NCBI RefSeq assembly: GCF_937128415.1 | Contig: NZ_CAKZMJ010000033.1 | Span: 1-64,000, forward strand | DNA from: an uncultured Caldilinea sp. | GTDB taxonomy: Bacteria; Chloroflexota; Anaerolineae; Caldilineales; Caldilineaceae | DNA length: 64,000 nucleotides | Direction: 5' to 3' | Shown here: one piece after another, positions 1 to 22,607 of the stretch | How positions within the stretch are numbered: the stretch's first letter is position 1 | How the letters are laid out: each line of letters begins with the position of its first letter | The notes under the pieces: generated by a model | The model's database searches: none | Seen by the model: only the letters and a program-made list of their open reading frames with translations | Told to the model about the DNA's origin: nothing | Made by a program: the position numbers and the translations under genes

Positions 1-216
1 GCGATTGCCCACGCTCAACCTGTCTCCTTCCAAGCACCGGCTTCGGTGCAGCTGCGGTTTCTCAGCCCTTGAAGCTGCTCTTCCTATCCGTTGGCGATGG
101 ATGATAGTCAGTATAGTCAGTATGGTGCTGAGCAGGCAATCGACCTATCTACAGCTCAGTCTCTCGGCGACTCGGTGCGGCTTCGGTCGATTCCCTGCTC
201 CCTTTTACGATACCAG

Positions 217-235
217 GTGCGGCTCTCAGCCGCAC
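217..235. repeat. Short palindromic repeat (GTGCGGCT-N3-AGCCGCAC)
   Basis: This is a perfect 8-bp inverted repeat with a 3-base loop. The same palindrome recurs at 41536-41554, with shorter-arm relatives at 41431-41449 and inside the 107-bp tandem units near 51834 and 51940. All copies lie between genes. No run of T follows, so it is not a classic terminator. Confidence 0.75.
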
Positions 236-270
236 GCTCTCGATGAACCACAAAGTCTGGGGGAATTCAA

Positions 271-366
271 GGAAGCGCAGCTGCGCCTGTATGTCGCAGA
301 ATCATTTCCATTCAGCTTCCTGGAAGCTCGCATGTCACAAGAAGGCTTCACCGAACTGCATCACAT
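271..366 (+). repeat. Dispersed intergenic element, copy A
   Basis: It begins with GGAAGCGCAGCTGCGCCTG and ends with GAAGGCTTCACCGAACTGC. Copy B at 3644-3768 has the same blocks in the same order (AGAAGTGCAGCTGCG, CAGAATC, TTCCAT, CAGCTT, GAAGGCTTCATCGAACTGC). An inverted partial copy of the first block lies near 41463-41495. Similarity is blockwise with small insertions, as in an old non-coding repeat family. Confidence 0.6.
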
Positions 367-458
367 GAATGAGTCGATCAGCAGAAATCAGGAAAATGTG
401 CGATAATCCCTCAATAATCCCTTTGTCAAACTCTGTTGCAATGGACTCCAGGTGAACT

Positions 459-1613
459 ATGACAAGCATTCGCGTCTTAACCGTAGCAGGAGCACCCTAC
501 GAACTGGGCTATATCCATGGCAAGGCCTACGCCAGAGAGATCGCCGAACTGACCGAAGAGCGGCTGCGTCTCTGCTGCGATCCCTTCTGGACCGGCGGAC
601 AGCAGGCGACGTTGGAGGAAGCGCTGGCGATTGGACGCGCCTGCCTCCAACATCACGAAGCCTTTGCGCCCGAGCTGATGGAGGAGATGCGCGGCATGGC
701 CGACGCCACCGGCATCGGGGTCAACGAACTGGTGATCATGAACGGCTTCACCGACTTCGTGGACATCCTCGCCAACCCCGCCGTGCTGGGCCGACAGCGC
801 ATTGCGGAGGCGCGCGCCGGCGACGTCGTCGACTGCACCGCCTTTATCGTTGCACCCTCCGCTAGCGCCGATGGCTATGGCTATCTGGGGCAGACCTGGG
901 ACATGCACGCCTCGGCCACGCCCTACGTGCTGATGCTGGACGTGCGGCCAGAGGACGCGCCGGCGCTGATGACCTTCACCATCACCGGCTGCGTCGGCAT
1001 GATCGGCATGAACGAGCACGGCGTGGCGGTTGGCATCAACAACCTCCTCGGCGCCGACGGTCGGCCCGGCGTGCACTGGGTCTACGTGGTGCGCAAGATG
1101 TTGGCGCAACGCACCGTGGAGGAAGCGCTCGCCGTTTTGAAGAGCGCCCCGCTTTCCGGCGCCCACAACTATCTCCTGCTTGGCCCCGACGCCGACGGCG
1201 CGCTGTGCGGCTACAACGTCGAGCACATGGCGACCCGTTACGCAGTGCTGCCTGTGCACAGCGTCTACGCGCACACCAATCATTGCCTGATTCAAGAGAT
1301 GCTCGAGGTCGAACGACCGCGCAAAGCCGTCTCCCAGGCGAGCACGCTCGCCCGTTACAGCCAGGCCAGCCATTGGCTCGACGCGCAGGTCGGCGCCATC
1401 ACCTTGGAAACGCTGATGGCGTTGACCCGTCACCATGAACAGGATGGCCTTTCCGTCTGCGCCCACGTACAGCCCGGCTACGACGTCGAAAGCTCGGGCG
1501 CCTGCATCATGTCCCCTTCCACAGGAGAACTATGGGCGCTGTGGGGCAATCCCTGCCAGAACGACTACGAAGTCTTCAAGGTCGGAGACTCTCTCCGGCA
1601 AACAACCGTCTGA
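459..1613 (+). CDS. C45 family autoproteolytic acyltransferase/hydrolase
   Basis: This 384-residue protein resembles the C45 peptidase family (acyl-CoA:6-aminopenicillanic-acid acyltransferase type), N-terminal nucleophile hydrolases that cleave themselves to expose a catalytic cysteine. The likely nucleophile is Cys126 in VVDCTAFI; downstream blocks include LGQTWDMH and GMIGMNEHGVAVGINN, which fit the family core. No signal peptide is visible, so it is probably cytoplasmic. ATG 459 is preceded by CCAGGTGA. Bacterial members mostly have unknown substrates (amide or lactam compounds, acyl-amino acids). A MarR regulator and an MFS exporter follow in the same direction, which hints at a role in modifying or breaking down a small bioactive compound; that link is inference. 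The family call is fairly sure, the substrate unknown. Confidence 0.85.
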   Translation: MTSIRVLTVAGAPYELGYIHGKAYAREIAELTEERLRLCCDPFWTGGQQATLEEALAIGRACLQHHEAFAPELMEEMRGMADATGIGVNELVIMNGFTDFVDILANPAVLGRQRIAEARAGDVVDCTAFIVAPSASADGYGYLGQTWDMHASATPYVLMLDVRPEDAPALMTFTITGCVGMIGMNEHGVAVGINNLLGADGRPGVHWVYVVRKMLAQRTVEEALAVLKSAPLSGAHNYLLLGPDADGALCGYNVEHMATRYAVLPVHSVYAHTNHCLIQEMLEVERPRKAVSQASTLARYSQASHWLDAQVGAITLETLMALTRHHEQDGLSVCAHVQPGYDVESSGACIMSPSTGELWALWGNPCQNDYEVFKVGDSLRQTTV

Positions 1614-1636
1614 CGCCGACTCTGGTCTATTGTTTT

Positions 1637-1665
1637 TTGTCGTTCTGACGTTTGACTTTTATAAT
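1637..1665 (+). promoter_or_regulatory. Promoter of the marR-MFS pair
   Basis: TTGTCG (1637-1642), a 17-base spacer and a perfect TATAAT (1660-1665) lie 35 bases before the marR start. Transcription should begin near 1672, inside the inverted repeat at 1667-1681. Confidence 0.65.
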
Positions 1666-1666
1666 T

Positions 1667-1681
1667 GTTAGTATGTTTAAC
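1667..1681. promoter_or_regulatory. Candidate MarR operator
   Basis: GTTA-N7-TAAC forms an AT-rich dyad (GTTAGTATGTTTAAC) directly after the -10 box and over the expected start of transcription. MarR proteins usually bind short AT-rich dyads at their own promoter, so autorepression is likely. There is no binding evidence beyond position and symmetry. Confidence 0.45.
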
Positions 1682-1699
1682 TATTTGAGAGGTGAAGCA

Positions 1700-3603
<1,904 letters not shown>

Positions 3604-3643
3604 AGCGCTGCGCCTGCGCGCCGGTCGAAAAATTCGCCCATGC

Positions 3644-3768
3644 GCAAAAAAGAAGTGCAGCTGCGATCTGCGCCTACGGGTTGCCAGAATCCTTTGTGAA
3701 ATTCCATCCAGCTTTCTAAAAAGGGTTGAATTCTACGCGAAGGCTTCATCGAACTGCGTAACATGGGT
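3644..3768 (+). repeat. Dispersed intergenic element, copy B
   Basis: It is related block by block to 271-366 (see copy A), ending with GAAGGCTTCATCGAACTGC. It occupies most of the spacer between the convergent MFS and sodA genes and sits next to the sodA terminator. Confidence 0.6.
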
Positions 3769-3770
3769 GG

Positions 3771-3805
3771 AAAAAAAGCAGGCGGGAGAGGATTCTCCCG
3801 CCTGC
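3771..3805 (-). terminator. Rho-independent terminator of sodA
   Basis: A perfect 12-bp stem (GCAGGCGGGAGA, 3778-3789, with 3794-3805) and a 4-base loop are followed on the minus strand by seven T (3777-3771). It lies 32 bases past the sodA stop. Confidence 0.92.
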
Positions 3806-3836
3806 TTGCGTTCGTTTCCATCGAGAGGAACGACGA

Positions 3837-4451
<615 letters not shown>

Positions 4452-4488
4452 CGGAATCCTCCTTGTGTATGGTGAAAATGGATTGATA

Positions 4489-4504
4489 AAACCTTTGTAG
4501 GTTT
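4489..4504. promoter_or_regulatory. Inverted repeat upstream of sodA, possible operator
   Basis: AAACCT-N4-AGGTTT is a perfect 6-bp dyad 38-53 bases before the sodA start, within the likely promoter. No regulator family can be named from it. Confidence 0.35.
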
Positions 4505-4558
4505 ACAATTCATCATCGTCGCGCAGAGAACGAATCTTTTCCGTGCCGAAGTATACAG

Positions 4559-5098
4559 TTAACGGGGCCGCGCTTCGATGCGCACGAAGACCCCATAGCG
4601 GGCCAGCACTTGCGTCTCCCATCCTTCTGCGCGCAACGTCTCCAGTGTGGCGCGATCCAGGTGGCAATTGTGCGCGATCCGTCGCCAGTAGGGCGTGATC
4701 TTGCCGGCGGCGTTCGCCAAGAACGGCGTCTGCGGTCGAATGTGTTCAAACATGTGCAACGCGCCGCCTGGACGCAACACGCGCCGGATCTCGCGCAGCG
4801 CCCGCCTCGGGTCGTGCACCGAACAGAAGACCAGGCTCGACACCACGTGGTCGACGCTGGCGGAGGCGAACGGCAACGCTTCGGCGACCGCGATCTTGAC
4901 AGAGACCGGAATTGGGCACCGCATCGCCGTCGCCTGCGCCTGGCGCGCTCTTTGGGGGTCCGGTTCAACGGCGAAGACGCGGGTCGCCTTGCGATAGCGC
5001 GGCAGATTGGCGCCGGCGCCCACGCCGATCTCGAGCACCACGCCGGCGAGGTCGCCCACCAAATGATTGCGCCAGCTCCAAACGCGCATTTCGTTCAT
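4559..5098 (-). CDS. Class I SAM-dependent methyltransferase
   Basis: This small 179-residue Rossmann methyltransferase has motif I LEIGVGAGANLP (about residues 22-33), the acidic residue of strand 2 in VFAVEPDP, a motif IV-like SVDHVVSSLVFCSVHDP and motif VI LRPGGALHMFEH. It resembles short UbiE/PmtA-like methyltransferases, but the substrate cannot be read from sequence. No strong ribosome binding site precedes the ATG. It lies 54 bases downstream of a membrane metallophosphoesterase on the same strand, so the two may be co-transcribed; a link to lipids is possible but unproven. Confidence 0.85.
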   Translation of the reverse strand: MNEMRVWSWRNHLVGDLAGVVLEIGVGAGANLPRYRKATRVFAVEPDPQRARQAQATAMRCPIPVSVKIAVAEALPFASASVDHVVSSLVFCSVHDPRRALREIRRVLRPGGALHMFEHIRPQTPFLANAAGKITPYWRRIAHNCHLDRATLETLRAEGWETQVLARYGVFVRIEARPR

Positions 5099-5152
5099 GG
5101 TGCGTGTTCTGTGGTGTCTCTGTCGGCGTCCGATGGCAGTGCAAGTCCCAAC

Positions 5153-6247
5153 CTATGCTCTGACTTCGATCCGTGCAATCTGGGGACCGGCGCGGAAGCG
5201 CAAAGGGATGCCTTCGCCCAATCCACGCGTAATGTAGACCTGCGTGGCGCCCACCTGGAAGTATCCCGCCACATGGCGCCTTGAAATATACTCCGATTGC
5301 GTGTGGGCCGGCCCCCACAGCGGCAACTTGATCTGTCCTCCATGGGTGTGGCCCGACAACACCAGATCGACCTTCGGCAACTGAGGGCTGACGATGATGT
5401 CGGGATTGTGGCTCAACAAGATGACCGGCGCGCCTTCGGGAACCGCTCGCAGCGAGTTCCCCAGATGCGGCCGTCCTTCCACCACATCGTCGACGCCGGC
5501 AAGATAGACGTCCAATCCGATTTCAGGCCGCCGGAGATGCACCGTGCGATTGTGAAGCAGGGTCATCCCCCAGCGTTCCAGGGCCTCGGTCAACCTGTTG
5601 GCGTCGTTGCTGCCGGTGCGCCGTCCATCCAGGGGGGTGTTGCGCACGTAGCGGACATAGCGCACCCAGCGCGTGACCGCCGCCAACGCGCGCTCCAGCC
5701 CGTTGCGGCGCTGGTCGGCGACCCGTTCATCTGCGCGAAAGGTGCGCCACATGCGGGGCAGCGCTTCCTGCATGGCGTAATGGGTGTAATCATGGTTGCC
5801 CAAAACGCCAAAGGCGCCCAGCCGCGGCGGCGGAACGGCGTCGAGCAGGCGCAACACATTCTCCAGGCCGCTGTCATAGTGGATAAAGTCGCCCGTGTGC
5901 ACCAACAGGTCGTACTCCAACCCGGCGGTGAGGCTGCGCACGCGCTCGATCTTCGCCAGTTCGAGCCGGCTGCGCACGCCGCCTTGAAAATGAGAATCGC
6001 TCAGATGGAGGATGCGCAACCCTTGCGCAGGAAGGCGGCCGGCTGCACGGGGGAGGCGAATCGTCAACCGCTCCATCTGGATGCTCAACGGCTCCACCAG
6101 CAGCGCATAGGCGAGCAGCCCTAGCGCCGTGATTCCGCCGGCGAACACCGCTCCTCCGCCCCACCACAGTGCGGCGCCGGTTGAGTCGCCGCCCCCTTGC
6201 GCGGCTGACAGAAATTCCTTATCGCCTGCACGAATTGGTTGCTGCAT
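5153..6247 (-). CDS. Membrane-anchored metallophosphoesterase (YkuE/YaeI-like)
   Basis: This 364-residue calcineurin-like phosphoesterase has one N-terminal membrane segment (about residues 28-52) that should place the catalytic domain outside the membrane. The metal motifs are in order: LSDSHF, VHTGDFIHY, GNHDY, LSHNPD and SGHTHGGQ, the set seen in YkuE/YaeI (UDP-2,3-diacylglucosamine pyrophosphatase-like) proteins. The start at 6247 is chosen because GGGAGGCAAGCAG stands just before that ATG; longer forms from 6268 or 6280 lack such a site. A methyltransferase follows 54 bases later. The substrate may be a phospholipid or nucleotide; in a probably single-membrane bacterium the lipid A role known from proteobacteria is unlikely. 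Confidence 0.88.
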   Translation of the reverse strand: MQQPIRAGDKEFLSAAQGGGDSTGAALWWGGGAVFAGGITALGLLAYALLVEPLSIQMERLTIRLPRAAGRLPAQGLRILHLSDSHFQGGVRSRLELAKIERVRSLTAGLEYDLLVHTGDFIHYDSGLENVLRLLDAVPPPRLGAFGVLGNHDYTHYAMQEALPRMWRTFRADERVADQRRNGLERALAAVTRWVRYVRYVRNTPLDGRRTGSNDANRLTEALERWGMTLLHNRTVHLRRPEIGLDVYLAGVDDVVEGRPHLGNSLRAVPEGAPVILLSHNPDIIVSPQLPKVDLVLSGHTHGGQIKLPLWGPAHTQSEYISRRHVAGYFQVGATQVYITRGLGEGIPLRFRAGPQIARIEVRA

Positions 6248-6413
6248 CTGCTTGCCTCCCGTTTTCATCGGTTCCAGCATAGCAGAGAACAGCGGATACA
6301 GACAATTGAGCGGTCCTTAAAAGCAGCTTTCGATGGCTTTTCTTTGCGCCCCGGCGCCTCTGCGGCTTTGCGTTGCCTCTATCTTTCAGCACAGGCGCGG
6401 CTCGCTTGCATGC

Positions 6414-7667
6414 TCAGACGTCCCAGGCACGCTCATCGACGATCTTGCCCGCCTGCTCGCCGAGTTCATCCACCCACTCGACGACGTCCACGCTCACCCG
6501 GCAGAATTCGCGCACGGTCGCCAGCAAACGCTCCTGTTGGCTTTTGGCCTCGTCGTCGGCGACCAACCGCAGCACAAACTCGTCGCGCGTCGCCGGCCTG
6601 CGCACGAAGGCGGCGAACGCCGCAACCCCGAAGGGCGTCAACGCCGCCCGCAACTGATTGGGGTGCACAAACATGCCGCGCACCTTGACCGCATCTCCGA
6701 CGCGGCCGATCAGCCGGATTGCGCGCTCCTGTTGACGACTGACGCCCGGCGCAGGGTCGTGATAAAGAGCGAGGTCGCCTGTGCCAAAACGGATCAGCGG
6801 ATAGGTGGGGTTGAGGTTGGTGACCACCACCTCGCCCACCTCGCCTGGCTGCACGTGGCGGCCGGTGTGACGATCGACGAGCTGAACAATCGGCTCCTCC
6901 ACCAGCCGCATCATCGGCGACCCTTCCGTGTCATAGGCGAGAAAACCCAACTCCGCAGTGGCGTAGGCGTTCACGATCTGCAGCCCGTAGTGCTCGACCA
7001 GATACGCGCGATCGGTGGGCGTCAGCGGCTCGGCGCTGAAGAGGGCGCGACGCAGGCGAATCTGGGCGCGCGGCACGCCCAGCTCATCCGCCTTGCGCAG
7101 CAACGTCATCAGCCAGCTCGGCAGCCCGGCGAAGCCGCTCGCCCCTAGGTCGACGAGCATCTTCACCTGCAGCTCCGCCGCGCCCACCCCTACAGGCGCA
7201 ACCGTGCAGCCGGCGCTGCGCAACACACTGTCGAGTAAAAAGCCGCCCGGCGAGAAATGATAGCTCAGTGCGTTGAGTACGACGTCGCCGGGGCCAAAGC
7301 CGACGCTCCGCAAAACAGAAACGCCGGTGCGCACCCAGCCCTCCTCCGCCCCTTGCGGCTCATACAGCGGCCCGGGAGACTGAAAGATGCGATGCACCTC
7401 TTCGATGGGCGCGGCCAGAAAACCGCCGAAGGGCGGGTCTTGCGCCTGAAGCGCAATCATCTGATCTTTGGTCAGGACGGGCACCTTTTCGAGATCGGCC
7501 ACGGACTGCACATCGTCCGCCGTCAGGTTGGCCTGGGCGAACCAGCGCCGCACGCCGGGTGCGTTGGCGTAGGCCGCGCGGATAAAACCGGCCAGACGTT
7601 CATCCAGAGACGGATCGCGGTGGGCAGGCTCAACAGCGTGCGATGGGTTGTGCGACGTTGTGGACAT
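6414..7667 (-). CDS. Phenylacetate-CoA ligase (PaaK)-like adenylate-forming protein
   Basis: A 417-residue member of the ANL superfamily related to PaaK, which activates aryl or acyl acids with ATP and CoA. Visible blocks are ADLEKVPVLTKDQM near the N-terminus, NAYATAELGFLAYDTEG (A5-like), YPLIRFGTGDLA and GRVGDAVKVRGMFVHPNQL (A7/A8-like, hinge). The P-loop position is odd: where PaaK has a Ser/Thr/Gly-rich motif this protein has FQSPGPLYEPQG. The N-terminus begins at ATG 7667, preceded by AAGGAATTGCC. It is monocistronic and divergent from transketolase. The acid substrate is unknown; a phenylacetate pathway is not present around it. Confidence 0.82.
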   Translation of the reverse strand: MSTTSHNPSHAVEPAHRDPSLDERLAGFIRAAYANAPGVRRWFAQANLTADDVQSVADLEKVPVLTKDQMIALQAQDPPFGGFLAAPIEEVHRIFQSPGPLYEPQGAEEGWVRTGVSVLRSVGFGPGDVVLNALSYHFSPGGFLLDSVLRSAGCTVAPVGVGAAELQVKMLVDLGASGFAGLPSWLMTLLRKADELGVPRAQIRLRRALFSAEPLTPTDRAYLVEHYGLQIVNAYATAELGFLAYDTEGSPMMRLVEEPIVQLVDRHTGRHVQPGEVGEVVVTNLNPTYPLIRFGTGDLALYHDPAPGVSRQQERAIRLIGRVGDAVKVRGMFVHPNQLRAALTPFGVAAFAAFVRRPATRDEFVLRLVADDEAKSQQERLLATVREFCRVSVDVVEWVDELGEQAGKIVDERAWDV

Positions 7668-7821
7668 GGCAATTCCTTTGCTGGAAACACTTGTGCGGGC
7701 GCGTCTGGATTGCACGCAGCCCCGACGTCAGGTTTGAGGTTGGGATGCGCCCATTATACCTGCGCCACAACTCGATCGCCAACTGCGCAGGACAACATCC
7801 TTGTCGGCGTTGAGATTGCCC

Positions 7822-7858
<37 letters not shown>

Positions 7859-7923
7859 CCGAAGACGATTCATGGAATATTTTCATAAAACCACAGCGCC
7901 ACTTTTGAAAGAGGATGCAAATA

Positions 7924-9969
<2,046 letters not shown>

Positions 9970-9979
9970 ATCCAGGACC

Positions 9980-10471
9980 ATGATTGCCACCCTTCAGGCG
10001 CTTGTGCGCCGCCTTCGACAACATCACGCCATCGAGCATGCGACGTTGACCCTTCTGGCCGAGCGCTTTCCAGGGCGGCGCATGGTCGGATACAGCGATC
10101 CCGCCGGCTTTACGCTGCTGACAGACCTGCCGGAAGCCGCCGTGCAGCGGGCGCTGTCCGACGCCCTGTTGCGCCTCCAGGCGGGCGAAGCGCAGCTGGC
10201 CATCCATCCCAACTGCGGCACCAATCTGCTGACGACGGGGACGCTGGTCTCGCTGGCCTCCCTGTTCGCCGGCCTGGGGGCGCGCAAAGACGCGTTGAGC
10301 CGCTTCTCGCGCACCCTGACGCTGGTGCTGCCGGCGTTGATCGCCGGGCCGATGATCGGGCTGCAGCTTCAGCAGTACACGACGCTCGCTGCAGTCAACG
10401 ACCGATGGATCAAGGAGATCCGCCCCTTCGATCTTGGAGCGATCAGAGGATTTCGCATTGTCTTCGAGTAG
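9980..10471 (+). CDS. Small membrane protein, probably DUF6391 family
   Basis: This 163-residue protein begins with a His/Glu-rich helix (LRQHHAIEHATLTLL) followed by GRRMVGYSDPAGF, a pattern I associate with the DUF6391 family of Chloroflexota and cyanobacteria. A conserved-looking HPNCGTN and two hydrophobic segments (about residues 78-95 and 105-126) suggest a membrane protein. The function is unknown. It lies 10 bases after transketolase and 15 bases before holA, so it is part of a run of co-directed genes. The His/Glu/Cys residues could bind a metal, which is only a guess. Assignment to this DUF is from memory and moderate. Confidence 0.65.
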   Translation: MIATLQALVRRLRQHHAIEHATLTLLAERFPGRRMVGYSDPAGFTLLTDLPEAAVQRALSDALLRLQAGEAQLAIHPNCGTNLLTTGTLVSLASLFAGLGARKDALSRFSRTLTLVLPALIAGPMIGLQLQQYTTLAAVNDRWIKEIRPFDLGAIRGFRIVFE

Positions 10472-10486
10472 GCGGTCTAAGCGTGT

Positions 10487-11551
<1,065 letters not shown>

Positions 11552-11560
11552 GGCGCGTCC

Positions 11561-12790
<1,230 letters not shown>

Positions 12791-12882
12791 GGAAGGAGCG
12801 GTTTTGAGGATGCAGGTCGCTGCTCGTCAACGCATCATGACGAACTCCGGCGTCCCGTCGCCTCAAAACGATCGTTGCGGGA

Positions 12883-16077
<3,195 letters not shown>

Positions 16078-16160
16078 GGGCGCTTCCTTCAACTGCATCT
16101 CTCCATCGATTCAAGGCGGCGCATTGCTCTTCCCAGTGGGTTGACCAAACGCCGCTTCAA

Positions 16161-16846
16161 TCAGCTTCCAGCGGATGTTTTCGATGGGTCCGCTGCGTTG
16201 CGCCCTACGGCCAATTGCTGCGAAAGATAGAAATGCCACAGCAGCCGCGCCGCCACGCTGCGCCAGGGGCGCCATGCTTCCGCCAACGTCGTCAGTTCGG
16301 CGGGCGAGGGGCGTCCTGGCAGTCTTTTCACTCGTTGGGCAGCGCTTGCCAGCGCCAGATCGCTCGCCGGCCAGGCGTCGGGGCGGCGCAACGCCATGAG
16401 CAGATAAATTTCCGCCGTCCACGGACCAATGCCTTTGTACGCAGTCAAAGCGCGACGCACCGCCTCATCCTCCAATGTCACGAGCGCTTTTAGCGACAAA
16501 TGACCTTCCTGCAGCGCGCTGGCAAGGCTGCGCACGTACGCCATCTTTTGTCGGCTAAAACCGATGGCGCGCATCTGTTCGTCTGAAAGCGAGAGCACGC
16601 CGGGCGGCGTGACCGCGCCGATCGTCGCTTCCAGTCGCGTGAACGCGGCGCGCGCCGACGCCAACGACACTTGTTGTTCAAGGATGAGCAGCACCAGCGT
16701 CGGGAAGCCCGGCTCGCGTGGCCAGAGCGGGGGCGGGCCGCATTCTTCCACGATGCGCGCAAGATCGGCGTCTCTGCGCGCCAGCGTTTCGACTGCCGCA
16801 TGCAAGGCGGCTTCCGTCAGCGGAGCATCGACGGGTAAAGCGTTCA

Positions 16847-16847
<1 letters not shown>
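16161..16847 (-). CDS. DNA-3-methyladenine glycosylase II (AlkA-type)
   Basis: This 228-residue helix-hairpin-helix glycosylase removes alkylated bases from DNA. The HhH motif is LTAYKGIGPWTAEIYLL, followed by the catalytic Asp in AWPASDLAL; ILEQQVSLASARAAF is the usual upstream helix. There is no N-terminal TBP-like domain of E. coli AlkA, so it is of the short type. The start at 16847 is chosen because its ATG overlaps the stop of biotin carboxylase by one base (TGATG) and GGAGG precedes it; this indicates coupled translation. A functional link to biotin carboxylase is not evident. Confidence 0.9.
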
Positions 16848-18385
<1,538 letters not shown>

Positions 18386-18413
18386 CTTTAGCTCCTGCGA
18401 TTGTACGTTCAGT

Positions 18414-18441
18414 TTGCCGCACGTTAGAGCGCCATTATAAT
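18414..18441 (+). promoter_or_regulatory. corA promoter
   Basis: TTGCCG (18414-18419), 16 bases, then TATAAT (18436-18441). Transcription should begin near 18448, giving a leader of about 119 bases that contains the GTGTTGCGTG repeat. The -10 box overlaps that of the divergent accC promoter. Confidence 0.55.
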
Positions 18442-18462
18442 CTCAAGGGTTATTGTTGTCAG
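18434..18462 (-). promoter_or_regulatory. accC promoter, overlapping the corA promoter
   Basis: On the minus strand CTGACA (18462-18457), 17 bases, then TATAAT (18439-18434). The -10 lies in the palindrome ATTATAAT (18434-18441), which also supplies the corA -10 on the other strand. RNA polymerase cannot occupy both at once. Confidence 0.55.
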
Positions 18463-18470
18463 ATGGGAGA

Positions 18471-18538
18471 GCGTGTTGTGTGGTGCGTAAACTGTGTTGC
18501 GTGCTCCGTGGTGCGCAACGAAACACGCAACACGCAGC
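18471..18538. repeat. GTGTTGCGTG/CACGCAACAC repeat, copy 1
   Basis: Imperfect direct copies of GTGTTGCGTG on the left are followed by the inverted ACACGCAACACGC on the right, so the RNA can fold into a long hairpin. Related copies are at 20611-20693 and 59842-59962. Here it lies in the corA leader. Confidence 0.7.
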
Positions 18539-18566
18539 CTTCCTTCAGCATGACAAGGTGCAAACT

Positions 18567-19544
18567 GTGATCCGAATCATGTGCCGCTATGCGGATGGCC
18601 AGGTTGAAATGGATGCGCCGCTCGAGCGACTGGCCGATCTGCTGAAAGAGGCCGGCAACGTCGTTTGGGTGGATATGCAGGGCCGATCGAATGGCCAGCA
18701 TGAGCGCATCCTGGCCGATGTGTTCCATTTTCATCCGCTGGCGATCGAGGATGCGCTGAAGGATTCGCACGTGCCCAAGCTTGACGACTACGGGACGTAT
18801 CTCTATCTGGTGTTTCACATCGTTGCTCTTGGCGCCGAACCAATGGATATCGATACGCAGGAGATCGACGTCTTTCTTGGCCCCAACTATCTGGTGACGC
18901 TGCACGAGGACGTCCGTCGTTCGATCGAACGATTGTGGAACGCTGAACATCATGTGGAAGTCGGGCTGGCGCGCGGCCCGGCCATGCTGCTCTACGAATT
19001 GCTCGACGCACAGATTGACAATTTCATTCCTTTGATCGACGCTTTTGAAGAGGAGCTGGAACGGCTCGGCGACGACATTTTCCGCATCGATCAAGAGCAG
19101 CGGGAGCTGCTCAATCGGCTGCTGACGGCTAAAAGCAGCGCGCTGCGGCTGGTGCGGATTCTGGCGCCGCAGCGCGAGCTGCTGGGACGGCTCTCCACCG
19201 GCGAATATCGGGTGGTGCCGTCCCAGGTTCGTCTCTACTATCGTGACATCTACGACCATTTGATGCGGTTGGCGAGCCTCGCCGACAGCATGCGCGACCT
19301 GGCCAGCAGCACAATCGAGACGCATCTGGCGCTGGTCAACAACCGCATGAATGAGGTGATGAAATTGTTGACGATGGTTTCCACTATTTTTATCCCGCTC
19401 AGTTTTTTGGCCGGCGTCTACGGCATGAACTTTGAACATATGCCGGAGCTAGAAATCTGGTGGTTCTATCCGCTGATCTGGGGCGTCTTTCTCAGCATTG
19501 CGCTGACAATGCTCTGGATCTTCCGCAGAAAGAAGTGGCTCTGA
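18567..19544 (+). CDS. corA: CorA family magnesium/divalent cation transporter
   Basis: A 325-residue inner-membrane channel for Mg2+ (or Co2+/Ni2+). The cytoplasmic funnel is rich in charged helices (residues about 1-260); two C-terminal membrane segments follow, with the selectivity motif YGMNFEHMPE after the first and a basic tail RRKKWL. A GTG start at 18567 is chosen because AAGGTG stands 6 bases before it; the open frame further upstream runs through a dispersed repeat and is not coding. The leader of about 119 bases carries that repeat. A hypothetical gene begins immediately at its stop codon. Confidence 0.92.
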   Translation: MIRIMCRYADGQVEMDAPLERLADLLKEAGNVVWVDMQGRSNGQHERILADVFHFHPLAIEDALKDSHVPKLDDYGTYLYLVFHIVALGAEPMDIDTQEIDVFLGPNYLVTLHEDVRRSIERLWNAEHHVEVGLARGPAMLLYELLDAQIDNFIPLIDAFEEELERLGDDIFRIDQEQRELLNRLLTAKSSALRLVRILAPQRELLGRLSTGEYRVVPSQVRLYYRDIYDHLMRLASLADSMRDLASSTIETHLALVNNRMNEVMKLLTMVSTIFIPLSFLAGVYGMNFEHMPELEIWWFYPLIWGVFLSIALTMLWIFRRKKWL

Positions 19545-20090
<546 letters not shown>

Positions 20091-20105
20091 CGATGGTCGC
20101 ATCCG

Positions 20106-20603
<498 letters not shown>

Positions 20604-20610
20604 CCTGGCG

Positions 20611-20693
20611 CGTGGTTCGTGTTGCGTGGTTCGTGTTGCGTGGTTCGTGTTGCGTGATGCGGGTTTCGTCACGCAACACGAATCACGAACCAT
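20611..20693. repeat. GTGTTGCGTG/CACGCAACAC repeat, copy 2
   Basis: Three tandem copies of a 14-base unit (CGTGGTTCGTGTTG) are followed by the inverted CACGCAACACGAATCACGAA, so the RNA forms a long stem. It fills the gap between two convergent genes and may end transcription from both sides, though no T-run follows. Confidence 0.75.
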
Positions 20694-20696
20694 CTC

Positions 20697-21863
<1,167 letters not shown>

Positions 21864-22022
21864 ATCGCCATTGTGACAGAGCGCGCAAGCATCCTCTGTC
21901 AGCAATTGTCCGATGCCGTTGTGGTAGACTTGTGAGGAGCTGCAGAAGATCTTCGGAAATAATGCAGCTTTTCCAGAAGCCTCTAGCAAAAGCAATCCAA
22001 AGAAACAGAAAGGGTGACGGAA

Positions 22023-22601
<579 letters not shown>

Positions 22602-22607
22602 GGACAT

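Larger units (their letters stand above)
1..458. other. Intergenic spacer with repeats; no gene supported
   Basis: No convincing gene is seen here. An open frame on the plus strand (about 5-406) has no family resemblance, no ribosome binding site and unnatural composition. It runs through two repeats: a perfect palindrome GTGCGGCT/AGCCGCAC at 217-235, and a longer element at about 271-366 that recurs at 3644-3768. The last 60 bases before the first gene are AT-rich and probably hold its promoter, but I could not fix clear boxes. Confidence 0.6.

Noticed and set aside
5..406. Open frame of 133 codons at the left edge
   Set aside because: It runs through two dispersed repeats and has no ribosome binding site or family resemblance.
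477..1466. Long open frame on the strand opposite the C45 gene
   Set aside because: His/Gly/Val-rich translation typical of the antisense of a GC-rich gene; the plus-strand protein has clear motifs.
18453..18566. Upstream extension of corA
   Set aside because: This stretch is the GTGTTGCGTG repeat and gives a Cys-rich, unnatural peptide; GTG 18567 has a proper ribosome binding site.
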